Below are positions 7,963 to 16,362 of a stretch of 64,000 nt of DNA, one piece after another. Numbering within the stretch: position 1 is the first letter of the stretch; each line of letters begins with the position of its first letter. Under the pieces are notes generated by a model. That model was given only the letters and a program-made list of their open reading frames with translations. It had not been told where the DNA came from and did no database searches. The position numbers were made by a program, and so were the translations under genes. The stretch is from CAZUCE01 sp964619265 (lineage in GTDB: Bacteria; Planctomycetota; UBA1135; GCA-002686595), in contig CAZUCE010000020.1 in NCBI GenBank assembly GCA_964619265.1, positions 11,675 through 75,674 on the forward strand, written 5' to 3'.

Positions 7963-9255
7963 CTACTGAATGGAGCCGACTTGAAGGATGGGAAGGATGA
8001 TCGAGACCACGATGTAGCCAACAACGATGGCCAGCACGATGATCATGATGGGTTCGAGGACCGTCAGGACCCGTTCGGTGACGACCTCGACTTCTTCGTC
8101 GTAGGCGTCTGCAATCCGGTCGAGCATGGTCTCCAACTCGCCGGACTGCTCACCAACCGAGACCATGTAGCCAACCATCGCGGGGAAGGCCCCCGTGGCC
8201 TTGAGCGGCGTGGCGATGTCGGTACCTTCGAGGATCTTCACGCGGACCTCGTCGGTCGCGTTCGCGATGATCTGGTTGCCGACGACGTTGGAAGTGATTT
8301 CGAGCGCCGGAACGGCGGCGACTCCCGAAGACAGCAGGGTGGAGAAGGTACGGGTGAAGCGCGAGACCGAACGCTTGCGCAGCAACTCACCGAAGAACGG
8401 GAGCTTGAGCAGGAATCGGTCGATGGTCAGTTTGCCCGTGGAAGTCTGATACCAACGCTCAATGCAGTAGGCCACGGCGGCGATGCCGAGCGCGCCGACC
8501 CACCAGTAGCCTTTGAACAGATCTGAGGTGGTCATCAGGATCTGCGTTGGCAAGGGCATGGTCTGACCGGTGTCCTCGAGCATCGTCGTGATTTTGGGGA
8601 CCACGACGGTCATCAGCACGGTGACCACCAGCAGGCCCAAGCCCACCATCAGCAGGGGGTAGGTCACCGCGGAGACAACCTTGCGCTGAAGCGCGCGCTG
8701 GGACTGGAGGAAGTCCGCCAGACGCGACAGGACCACATCGACCTGTCCGGTGGCCTCACCGGCCTTGACCATGTTCACGTACAGGTCGCTGAACAAGTCA
8801 GGGTGCTCGGCCAGGGCGTCGCCCAGCGAGGTGCCCTGGGTGATTCGTTCGCGCAGTTCGCGGAACAGGGTCTCGATCCGCCGGGTTTCGGCCTGTTCGA
8901 TGACCGCCCGGAGAGCTTCGGCGAGCGGAATTCCGGCACTGAGCAGGGTGCCCATCTGGCGCGTGATTCCGGCGACGACTTCGAGGTCGCGACCGGACGG
9001 GCCGCCGCTGGCCTTGCGACGCTTTTCTTGCAGCTTGGAGAGGAAGCTCTCCTTCGGAGCCGACGAAGACCCTGACTTGGTGGCTTGGCTCGCGCCACCC
9101 TTGCGTACGCCGCGCTTTTTGACCTCGCGCAGATCCGAAACCAGCAGCTTGTCCCGGCGCAGTCGCTGACGCGCCTCGCGCGGCGTGTCGGCGTCGATGA
9201 CGCCCGACTTGGTCGAGCCGCCTTCGGCGTAGGCCTTGTATTCGAAGATCGGCAT
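7963..9255 (-). CDS. gspF: Type II secretion inner-membrane platform protein GspF
   Basis: Polytopic platform protein of 430 residues, the family's usual length. The short N-terminal domain begins MPIFEYKAY, followed by two homologous cytoplasmic helical bundles of the T2SSF type, the first containing TRQMGTLLSAGIPLAEAL and the second FTRTFSTLLSSGVAAVPAL. Three hydrophobic segments are seen, about residues 200-225, 255-275 and near the C-terminus (IMIIVLAIVVGYIVVSIIL). A basic, Ser-rich linker at residues 45-80 separates the N-terminal part from the first bundle. It works with the ATPase GspE, whose gene is 59 bp upstream. Confidence 0.95.
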   Translation of the reverse strand: MPIFEYKAYAEGGSTKSGVIDADTPREARQRLRRDKLLVSDLREVKKRGVRKGGASQATKSGSSSAPKESFLSKLQEKRRKASGGPSGRDLEVVAGITRQMGTLLSAGIPLAEALRAVIEQAETRRIETLFRELRERITQGTSLGDALAEHPDLFSDLYVNMVKAGEATGQVDVVLSRLADFLQSQRALQRKVVSAVTYPLLMVGLGLLVVTVLMTVVVPKITTMLEDTGQTMPLPTQILMTTSDLFKGYWWVGALGIAAVAYCIERWYQTSTGKLTIDRFLLKLPFFGELLRKRSVSRFTRTFSTLLSSGVAAVPALEITSNVVGNQIIANATDEVRVKILEGTDIATPLKATGAFPAMVGYMVSVGEQSGELETMLDRIADAYDEEVEVVTERVLTVLEPIMIIVLAIVVGYIVVSIILPILQVGSIQ

Positions 9256-9314
9256 CTACAGCGCGGGGGACGAGAGCGGGCGGTTAGGAAGAAAGGTCAA
9301 GGGGGCCGAGTGAG

Positions 9315-11024
9315 TCAGGAGCCCATGTCGAGCTGGGTCATCCGAAGAACTTCGTCGGGCGTTGTGACCCGCGCGCGGATCTTGGCATTGCCGTCTGCAC
9401 GCAGGGTGGTCATTCCTCGCGCGAGTGCGGCGCGCTGGAGCGCGCTGGCGGTGGCGCCTTCCATGATCAGGGTGCGCAGGTCTTCGTCGACCGACATGAA
9501 CTCGTAGATCGCGGTTCGCCCGGAATACCCGGTGTGGAAGCAGTCTTCGCAGCCGGCGCCAAAGGCGATTTGGCCGTCGAGAGACTCGTGGGAGATGCCG
9601 AGTTTCTTGAGCTTGACGGCCCATTCGGGGCTGATCGGCTCGAGGGTCGTGCAGTTCGGGCAGATGCGCCGGACCAGTCGTTGGGCGATGACCAGCAGCA
9701 GCGAAGAGGCGACCAGGTACGGCTCGACGCCCTGGTCGACCATCCGCGCGATCGTCGAAGCCGCGTCGTTGGTGTGAACCGTCGAGAACACCAGGTGACC
9801 GGTCAGGGCGGCTCGAATGGCTACCTCGGCGGTCTCGAGATCTCGAATCTCACCCACCATCATGACGTCGGGGTCCTGACGCAGGAACGAACGCAGGCCC
9901 GACGCGAAGGTCAGGCCTTTTTTGGTGGCGACCTGCACTTGGCTGATACCCGGCAGCGAGTATTCGACCGGATCTTCGATCGTGAGCACGTTCTTTTGGG
10001 TCGTGTCGATCTCGGTCAGGCTGCCGTAGAGGGTGGTTGTCTTGCCCGAGCCGGTGGGGCCCGTGACCAGGATGATCCCCGAGGTGTAGTGGAGAATGTC
10101 CCGCAGCATCTGGCGGTTCTCCGGCTCGAGCCCGATCTCGTCCAGGGTGTACAGCTTGGCCGTCTTGTCGAGCATCCGCATGACGATCCGCTCGCCGGTC
10201 GAAGTCGGCACCGAGCTGATCCGGACGTCCACCTCGCCTTCGCCCAGACGGATCGTGGCGCGACCGTCCTGGGGGAGTCGGCGCTCGGCGATGTCCATCT
10301 TGCCCATGACCTTGACGCGACTAACGATCGCGTCGTGGGCCTTCTTCGGGATCGAATCCATGTCGTACAGGATTCCGTCGATCCGGAAGCGGACCTGCGT
10401 GCGATCGGGGTACGGATGGAAGTGCACATCGGAAGCGCGCATCTTCAAGCTCTGGAACAGGATCGTGTTGACCAGCTTGATGATCGGCGCCTTGTTGGAG
10501 ACGTCGAGGACGTCCTCCACGTCCTCGAGTTCCTTCGCCATGCCGGCGATGTCGCCGTCCGCGTCCACGTCGGCGAGCGCTTCGTCGACCCCGTCCGCTT
10601 TGTGCCGATAGGCACGCGCGATCAGCGTGTTGATTTCCTGACCCGTCGACAGCACCGGCTCGATTTCGGCGCCCAGCATCGCAGCCAGGTCATCCATCGG
10701 GTTGGTGTCGAGGGGCGAGGCTGTTGCGACCTTGAGTTCGCCACCGGGGCCTTGTTCCAGGGCCACCAGGCTGTAGTTGCGTGAGAAGTGAACCGGAACG
10801 CGATTCACGAAGTCCGCAGGCACGCGAATGCCCTCAAGGCTCGGCCGAAACTCATAGCCGAGCAGCTGGGCGTAGGCCGCCAGGACCTTCTCCTCGTCGA
10901 GGTAGCCCTTGTGGAGGATCACCCGGTCGAGGGAATCTCCCGAGGTGGAGGCCGCGCGGCGGCACTCATCGAGCCGCTCGCGGCTGAGGCCTTGTTCGAC
11001 CAGAAGATCGGCGACGGTGGTCAT
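9315..11024 (-). CDS. gspE: Type II secretion ATPase GspE
   Basis: Hexameric cytoplasmic ATPase of 569 residues that powers pseudopilus assembly. The N-terminal part carries the MshEN-type domain (LGYEFRPSLEGIRVPADFV), then the catalytic domain: Walker A GPTGSGKTTT, Asp box with EDPVEY, Walker B DPDVMMVGEIRD, and His box HTNDAAST. Two CxxC pairs (CPNC and CEDC) form the zinc-binding element found in GspE and PilB. Because this ATPase family also serves type IV pili, assignment to type II secretion rests on the adjacent secretin and pseudopilins. Start is the ATG at 11024, with 134 bp to gspD. Confidence 0.95.
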   Translation of the reverse strand: MTTVADLLVEQGLSRERLDECRRAASTSGDSLDRVILHKGYLDEEKVLAAYAQLLGYEFRPSLEGIRVPADFVNRVPVHFSRNYSLVALEQGPGGELKVATASPLDTNPMDDLAAMLGAEIEPVLSTGQEINTLIARAYRHKADGVDEALADVDADGDIAGMAKELEDVEDVLDVSNKAPIIKLVNTILFQSLKMRASDVHFHPYPDRTQVRFRIDGILYDMDSIPKKAHDAIVSRVKVMGKMDIAERRLPQDGRATIRLGEGEVDVRISSVPTSTGERIVMRMLDKTAKLYTLDEIGLEPENRQMLRDILHYTSGIILVTGPTGSGKTTTLYGSLTEIDTTQKNVLTIEDPVEYSLPGISQVQVATKKGLTFASGLRSFLRQDPDVMMVGEIRDLETAEVAIRAALTGHLVFSTVHTNDAASTIARMVDQGVEPYLVASSLLLVIAQRLVRRICPNCTTLEPISPEWAVKLKKLGISHESLDGQIAFGAGCEDCFHTGYSGRTAIYEFMSVDEDLRTLIMEGATASALQRAALARGMTTLRADGNAKIRARVTTPDEVLRMTQLDMGS

Positions 11025-11158
11025 GGGGGAGGAAGTTAGTGAGCCGGGAGCGCGGAGAGGGGGCGAGAACAGAGCGAAGCGGGGTGCTCAGCTTCACGGT
11101 CGAAGATCGGCCCAAGAGCCGCGGGCAGCGCCCGGGCCCTAGGGGGTTTCGCCTAGCC

Positions 11159-13414
11159 TCAGAAGTCGCCGGAAGGGGATTTGTCGAACATCTCTTGGGT
11201 TTCGATCGGGTCCAACCCTACCTCGTCTCCGGAGACTTCGCCTGCGGTGGGGACCTGATAGAGCGGGAGCTCATAGTGGTCCGTGTCGCCCAGTTCGCTT
11301 TCGCCGAAGCGGTTGTCGATCAGGCGCACCCGATCGGTGCCCATGATCGCGGCCGCTTCGAGCTTCTTCTGGTAGCTAAGGGCCGCCAGGTCCGCGAAGT
11401 CTTCGTCGGCCAGGATGTGAGGCGTCACGAAGAAGTACAGGGTCCGGCGCGACTCGTCGGTCGTGTCGCGGCGGAACAGCGCGCCGAGCAGCGGGATGCT
11501 GCCGAGCCACGGAGTCTGCTGGCGATCGAAGGCGTTGTTGTCGGTGACCACACCACCGATGACCATCGTGTCGCCATCGGGCACGTTGATCGTCGTGTCG
11601 ATTTCGCGGGTGATTCGCGGCGGCGGGATAGCGCCGGTGCCCTGCCCCGAGAAGTTGGAGACGATCAGTGAGATCTGGAGTCGTAGGTAGCGCGAGGCGC
11701 TGATGGAGGGCGAGATGGAAAGCGTGATGCCCGCCTCTTGGTAGCCCTGGAAGTTCTCTTGGGTTTGACCGGAGACGCCACCCACCGCGGTGATCTGGGT
11801 CGTCGGCCGTTCTTCGAGGGTCGAGACCACGGCGCCCGAGTTGTTGTTGACCAGGATCGAAGGAATGTTGAGCACGTTGGCGTCCTGGCGCGTGCGCAGC
11901 AGGCGCATCAGGAACGGCAAGGAGAAGTTGTCGCCGTCGATGAAGCCACCGGTCACCCCGTTGGTGATGTTCGGGACGCGGGAGTCGACGATGCCGTCGC
12001 CATCCAAATCCTCGAGGCTCGAAAGCCCGAAGCTGGTCACGCCGAAGCCTCCGTCCCCGGTGATGTCGGCGAAGCCCAGCTCGACTCCGATGTCGGTGAA
12101 ATCCGTGTTCGATAACTCGACTAGCGCGGTTTCGATCAGGACCTGGTCCGCGCGGCGGTCCAGGGCTTCGATCAGCTCGCGAACCTCGTCGTAGCGGGTC
12201 TTGTTGGCCGCGATCAGGAGCGAGTTGGTGGTCGGCTCGGCGACCACGACGACATCTTCTCCGCCGCCACCGGAGCTGGCGGCGCCGGCCCGAGTCTGGC
12301 CGCCGGTCGAGGTACCACTGGACTGTTCGGCGACCGAGCGGGCGTCTTCGAGGAACGTCACCAGAGTCTCGGCGAGCTCTTCGGCGCTGACGTTTTCGAG
12401 TGCGTAGATGCGGTAGTTGCGCTCGGGCTCCAGAACTTCCGTGTCGATGACCGCGATCAGCTGCTTCAGCGCAGGCATCTCGTCGGGCATCGCCATGACG
12501 AACAGCGAACTGGTGCGCTTTTCGACAATGATGGTAGCGGAGGTGGTGGTGACGCGCGGGGGAGCAGCGCCCTCGCCGCGGGCGATGGCGGTCTGGGCAT
12601 CATTGATCGCCTGCGACTTGGCTTCGAGCAACTGCTCGATGATTTCGGCGGCGTCATCCGGCGCCGCGAACTGCAGGGGGATCTTGTCGAACACCGGCTG
12701 GACCGCATCAGGCGTCTTGGACTTCTCGTCGACCAGCTGGAGCAGCTGGACGAGCTGCCAGATGTTGCTTCCGAAGCCGGTCAGAACCAGCGAGTCGGAG
12801 TTGCCGACCGGAAGCATGTTCTGCGTAACGCTGTCGCTCATCAGCGCGCGCAGGGAGTTCGACAGCTGGCGGACGTCGACGTTCGGGAGCGTGACCACCG
12901 TCGTGATCAGGGTCGCCGGTTCGTCCGCGTAGCTCGCCAGGTCATTGGGCAACACGTACTCAGCGCGCTGCTTGATGTTCGTGCCGGTCCGCCCCTGGGC
13001 GGAAGAGAGTTGCTGGACGACGATCACGCGCAACGGGCCGGAGCCGACTTCGATGCAGGCGAAGTCGTTGATGAACATGATGATCTGGAAGAAGCTGTAG
13101 AAGTCCCGCTTGGGGATTCGCTTCTGTCCGAACATCCGCACGTTGCCGTTGGCCAGAGGACCTTCGGAATCCGGCGGGACCACGAAGTTCAGCCCGGTGG
13201 CCTCTTGGCAGGTCTTGACGAAGTCCTCCAAGGTCAGGGCCGATTGGGGGTCCTCGGAGAAGGTCAGGATGTAGTCGTCACCGTCCCCCTGGATGGGGGG
13301 GATGTCCCCCTGGTCTTGGGCGCCGGCGGCTTGACCACCCTGTCCCTGAACCGTCAAGGGAGCGGGCAGCGGGAGCGCCGCGAGGGCGAAAGAGGCTACT
13401 AGGGTCGAGATCAT
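11159..13414 (-). CDS. gspD: Type II secretion outer-membrane secretin GspD
   Basis: A 751-residue secretin forming the outer-membrane channel. A signal peptide occupies the first 25 residues or so (LVASFALAALPLPAPL). Periplasmic N-domains follow, with the repeated pattern of a hydrophobic strand, LVQLLQLVDEKSK or LIEALDRRADQVLIE, seen in N1-N3 modules; a Gly/Ser/Thr-rich loop lies between two of them. The C-terminal secretin domain has the VPDGDTMVIGGVV and PWLGSIPLLGALF signatures. The gene is first in the minus-strand cluster and presumably carries its promoter in the 233-bp divergent interval 13415-13647. No pilotin or GspC gene is visible in the window. Confidence 0.95.
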   Translation of the reverse strand: MISTLVASFALAALPLPAPLTVQGQGGQAAGAQDQGDIPPIQGDGDDYILTFSEDPQSALTLEDFVKTCQEATGLNFVVPPDSEGPLANGNVRMFGQKRIPKRDFYSFFQIIMFINDFACIEVGSGPLRVIVVQQLSSAQGRTGTNIKQRAEYVLPNDLASYADEPATLITTVVTLPNVDVRQLSNSLRALMSDSVTQNMLPVGNSDSLVLTGFGSNIWQLVQLLQLVDEKSKTPDAVQPVFDKIPLQFAAPDDAAEIIEQLLEAKSQAINDAQTAIARGEGAAPPRVTTTSATIIVEKRTSSLFVMAMPDEMPALKQLIAVIDTEVLEPERNYRIYALENVSAEELAETLVTFLEDARSVAEQSSGTSTGGQTRAGAASSGGGGEDVVVVAEPTTNSLLIAANKTRYDEVRELIEALDRRADQVLIETALVELSNTDFTDIGVELGFADITGDGGFGVTSFGLSSLEDLDGDGIVDSRVPNITNGVTGGFIDGDNFSLPFLMRLLRTRQDANVLNIPSILVNNNSGAVVSTLEERPTTQITAVGGVSGQTQENFQGYQEAGITLSISPSISASRYLRLQISLIVSNFSGQGTGAIPPPRITREIDTTINVPDGDTMVIGGVVTDNNAFDRQQTPWLGSIPLLGALFRRDTTDESRRTLYFFVTPHILADEDFADLAALSYQKKLEAAAIMGTDRVRLIDNRFGESELGDTDHYELPLYQVPTAGEVSGDEVGLDPIETQEMFDKSPSGDF

Positions 13415-13647
13415 GGACGGGCGGGTACGGCCGCTGGAGGCCAGGTTTCGTGAAGCGAGCGGGTCGAGGGAAAGACGTCCGACCCCTCGCGGACGAAGGG
13501 CGAGCTCGGATCTTCCCGGGAGGACCCCCGTGTTCCAAGGCCCGGGGCGGCATTCGGGGCCAGCGATCGGGAACGGGAACCTGTCCGGAGGCCGTTGCGC
13601 GCTACTCTTCGCGCCACCAGGCCGGCTCCCACCGCCCGGATCCGACT

Positions 13648-14124
13648 ATGCGCTTCAGCCAATTTCTCGATGCCGACCGGGTCGTCCTGCCCCTCGAATC
13701 CGGCGACAAGTGGCAGGCGATCGGCCAGCTGATGACCCATCTCGAGCAGGTCGGCGCCATCCCCAGCGAGGCGGCTCGGGACCTCCACGACGCCGTCCTG
13801 GCCCGCGAGCGGTCGATGTCGACCGGTATGGAGCGGGGGATCGCGATCCCTCACGCGGCCGTGGACGGGCTTGAGGTGCCTGTGGCGGCCCTTGGAGTCA
13901 TCACCCGCGAGGAAGGTCTGCCCTTCGACAGCCTGGACTCCACGCCGACTCGGTTCGTGGTGCTGCTGCTGATCCCGCGCACCCAGAAGCTGCTCCACAT
14001 CCGGACGCTGGCGGAAATCGCCCGGCTGTTGGGCGAGAAGCAGGTCCGCGAGCGCTTGCTCGCTTGCGCCGACGGAGCCGCCGCGCTCGCGTCGCTGCTC
14101 GAGGCCGAAGCTCAGCTCGACTAG
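13648..14124 (+). CDS. PTS EIIA type-2 (fructose/nitrogen) domain protein
   Basis: A 158-residue single-domain protein of the PtsN/FruA-EIIA fold. The phosphorylatable histidine is His69 in GIAIPHAAV, the family signature, and His117 in KLLHIRTL is the second conserved histidine. No HPr, EI or EIIBC gene is seen in the window, so it is more likely regulatory (like EIIA-Ntr) than part of a sugar permease; this is inference. The ATG at 13648 gives the usual N-terminus; the frame extends upstream to 13450 but that part is low-complexity and Arg-rich. It is divergent from gspD and convergent with the next gene. Confidence 0.88.
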   Translation: MRFSQFLDADRVVLPLESGDKWQAIGQLMTHLEQVGAIPSEAARDLHDAVLARERSMSTGMERGIAIPHAAVDGLEVPVAALGVITREEGLPFDSLDSTPTRFVVLLLIPRTQKLLHIRTLAEIARLLGEKQVRERLLACADGAAALASLLEAEAQLD

Positions 14125-14163
14125 GACCGACGGCCGCAGCCTCCAGGGGGGGCCGGCTGGGGA

Positions 14164-15267
14164 CTAGGCCCAGTCCGCGGCTCGCTCGGCCACCATGGCT
14201 TCGATCGCCCGGGCACAGCGCTCGTAGACCTCCGAGCTGCCGCCGAAGGGGTCGGGCACGTCACCTCCGGCAGGATCGAGCAGCTCGACGTTGCCAGCTC
14301 GCCCGGGGGGCAAGCTGGCGACCAGGGCTCGGGCGTGGCTCGACGTCAGGCAATAGACCCGGTCGAACTCGGCGATTTCTTCGGGGATGACCGGGGAGCT
14401 GGCGTGGGCGCTGAGATCCAGGCCGCGACCGGCCATGGCCGTGACGCTGTGGTCAGAAGGCGGCGCTCCGGCGCCCGCCATGACGCCCATCGATCGAACG
14501 TGGAAGCCAAAGTTCTCGAGCTCAGCCACCCCCAGGCGCTTTTCGAGTTCGGCGCGCGCCAGGGCCTCGGCCATCGGACTGCGACAGGTGTTGCCGGTGC
14601 ACACGAAGGCGATCGACAGGCCAGCGGCCCGCCTGAGGTCGGCAAGCTGCAGGAGCCCGGGCCGCAGCATCTCCATGGAGCCGACTTCGAGCTTCAACAC
14701 GCAGGAGGCTTCCGCGAGTCGGCTGGGGCCGCCGTCGAGCACCAGGTCGAGGGAGGCCGCTCCCGCGAACGCTTCGGCCAGCTGCCCTGCGTCCGTGAAG
14801 GAAGCCTCGCCGGAGCGATTCGCGCTGCTCATCACGACCGGGAACGGGCACGCGCGCAGGACGGCACGGGTTCCTTCATGGGCTGGAACGCGTACGCCGA
14901 GTCGCCCTTCGGGGGCGATGGGGGCGAGCTCCTGCGGTCCGCCGCGCAGAACCAAGGTCAAGGGTCCTGGCCAATAGCGATCAGCCAGCCGCCGGGCCAG
15001 CGGCAGGAGTTCGAACGAACCGGTGAGGGCCTCGGGCCCGCTGGCGTGCCAGGTGAACGTCTTGGCCTGGTCGCGCCCTTTGGTTTCGACCAGGGCCGCG
15101 AGGGCTGAGGGGTGGTCGGCTCGGGCGGCCAAGCCATAGACCGTTTCGGTGGGCATCGCGACGAGCCGGCCCTCGGCGAGCAGTCCGCGAATCCGAGCGA
15201 TCACGCTGTCCTTTGGAGCCCGGTCGGGGAATTCGACCAGTTCCGGGCTCGGGGAGGGGGAGGGCAT
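14164..15267 (-). CDS. Fusion: threonylcarbamoyl-AMP synthase (Sua5/YrdC) + low-molecular-weight protein-tyrosine phosphatase
   Basis: Residues about 15-210 form a YrdC/Sua5 domain that makes threonylcarbamoyl-AMP for the t6A37 modification of ANN-decoding tRNAs: MPTETVYGLAARA, ETKGRDQAKTF, and SSANRSGEAS are its conserved blocks. Residues about 217-367 form an LMW-PTPase or arsenate-reductase-like domain: the CX5R loop CTGNTCRSP (Cys223, Arg229) and the acid loop DVPDP (Asp339 region). The whole is one uninterrupted frame. The usual Sua5 C-terminal domain is absent, replaced by the phosphatase. The phosphatase could act on bacterial tyrosine phosphate or be a regulator; the substrate is unknown. 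It is divergent from the histidine kinase gene by 66 bp. Confidence 0.9.
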   Translation of the reverse strand: MPSPSPSPELVEFPDRAPKDSVIARIRGLLAEGRLVAMPTETVYGLAARADHPSALAALVETKGRDQAKTFTWHASGPEALTGSFELLPLARRLADRYWPGPLTLVLRGGPQELAPIAPEGRLGVRVPAHEGTRAVLRACPFPVVMSSANRSGEASFTDAGQLAEAFAGAASLDLVLDGGPSRLAEASCVLKLEVGSMEMLRPGLLQLADLRRAAGLSIAFVCTGNTCRSPMAEALARAELEKRLGVAELENFGFHVRSMGVMAGAGAPPSDHSVTAMAGRGLDLSAHASSPVIPEEIAEFDRVYCLTSSHARALVASLPPGRAGNVELLDPAGGDVPDPFGGSSEVYERCARAIEAMVAERAADWA

Positions 15268-15333
15268 CGCGGGAGGGTTCGGCCGTGTGGCGGGTGGAGA
15301 GCGGCCACAGGAGACCCGTAGAGTAGTCCGCCG

Positions 15334-16362
15334 ATGACCGCGAGCCCAAAAGGCGTGCTCCCGGCGCGGCCGCTGTTCCCGCCCTCGCCCCCCCGCTCCG
15401 TCCCGAACCGTCCCGACTCGCCGCTAGCCGCAACCATGACCGCGCCGAATTCCGAACAGGACCCCAAGCCGCCGGCCGGGCGACCGGACAAGCCCGGTGT
15501 CGACCCCGAGGGGGCGTCCAAGGGACCGGCCAGCGGGTTTGGCGCCACCGAGCAGTTAGCGTTCCTCTCCAGGCTGGCCAGCGGGTTGGCCCACGAGATC
15601 AAAAACCCGCTTTCCACCATGGCCATCAATCTGGCGCTGCTCGAGGAGGAGTGGGAAAAGGGCGCTCGGTTGCGCGACGCCTCGGGCGGCGAGCGGACGC
15701 CGCGCGAGGCCCGCAGCCTGAAGCGCATCCAGACCATGCAGCGCGAGGTGCGCCGGCTGGAGTCGATCCTTCAGGAGTTCCTGGTGTTCGTCCGCGGCGG
15801 CGAAGTCAACCGCGCGCCCCACGACCTCAGTCAACTCGTCGCCGGGGTGCTCGACTTTGTGGAGCCCGAAAACGAACAAGCCGAGATCCGGGTGCGTTCC
15901 GACGTCCAATTCGGTCTGCCCCTGGTTCTCGTCGACCCGACGCAGATCAGTCAGGCGCTTTTGAACCTGCTGATCAACGCGCGCCAGGCGATGCCGACCG
16001 GCGGGGAGATCTTGGTGCGCCTGCGCCGGATCGGAAACGACGTTGAGGTTTCGGTCACGGACACGGGCATCGGAATGAAGCCAGAGCAAGTCGGCCGATG
16101 CTTCGAGCTTTATTGGTCGAACAAAAAGGGCGGAACGGGCCTGGGGCTGCCGACCGCCAAGCGCATTGTCGAAGAACACGGTGGATCGATGAGCGTGCTC
16201 TCCGAGCCCGGTCGCGGAACGTCGTTTTCCCTGACCCTCCCGCTGGCGGTCGAGCTAACCCGCGCGGTGCGAGCCGAAGAGCTCCGCGAATCGCGCGGTG
16301 AAGAGCCGCACGCGGACGACATCGTGATCGATTCGCCCGCCCCCGAAGAACAGAACCTGTGA
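15334..16362 (+). CDS. Soluble sensor histidine kinase (NtrB-like)
   Basis: A 342-residue kinase with no membrane segment. The H-box is LASGLAHEIKNPLS (His87 from the first ATG), followed by the N-box LLNLLINARQAM, G1 VTDTGIGM and G2 GGTGLGLPTAKRI. The N-terminal 70 residues are Pro-rich and disordered and hold no recognisable sensor domain, so the input probably comes from a partner protein. An in-frame ATG at 15436 would remove 34 residues of this tail and is an equally good start. The stop overlaps the response-regulator start (GTGA), a clear two-component pair. Confidence 0.9.
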   Translation: MTASPKGVLPARPLFPPSPPRSVPNRPDSPLAATMTAPNSEQDPKPPAGRPDKPGVDPEGASKGPASGFGATEQLAFLSRLASGLAHEIKNPLSTMAINLALLEEEWEKGARLRDASGGERTPREARSLKRIQTMQREVRRLESILQEFLVFVRGGEVNRAPHDLSQLVAGVLDFVEPENEQAEIRVRSDVQFGLPLVLVDPTQISQALLNLLINARQAMPTGGEILVRLRRIGNDVEVSVTDTGIGMKPEQVGRCFELYWSNKKGGTGLGLPTAKRIVEEHGGSMSVLSEPGRGTSFSLTLPLAVELTRAVRAEELRESRGEEPHADDIVIDSPAPEEQNL

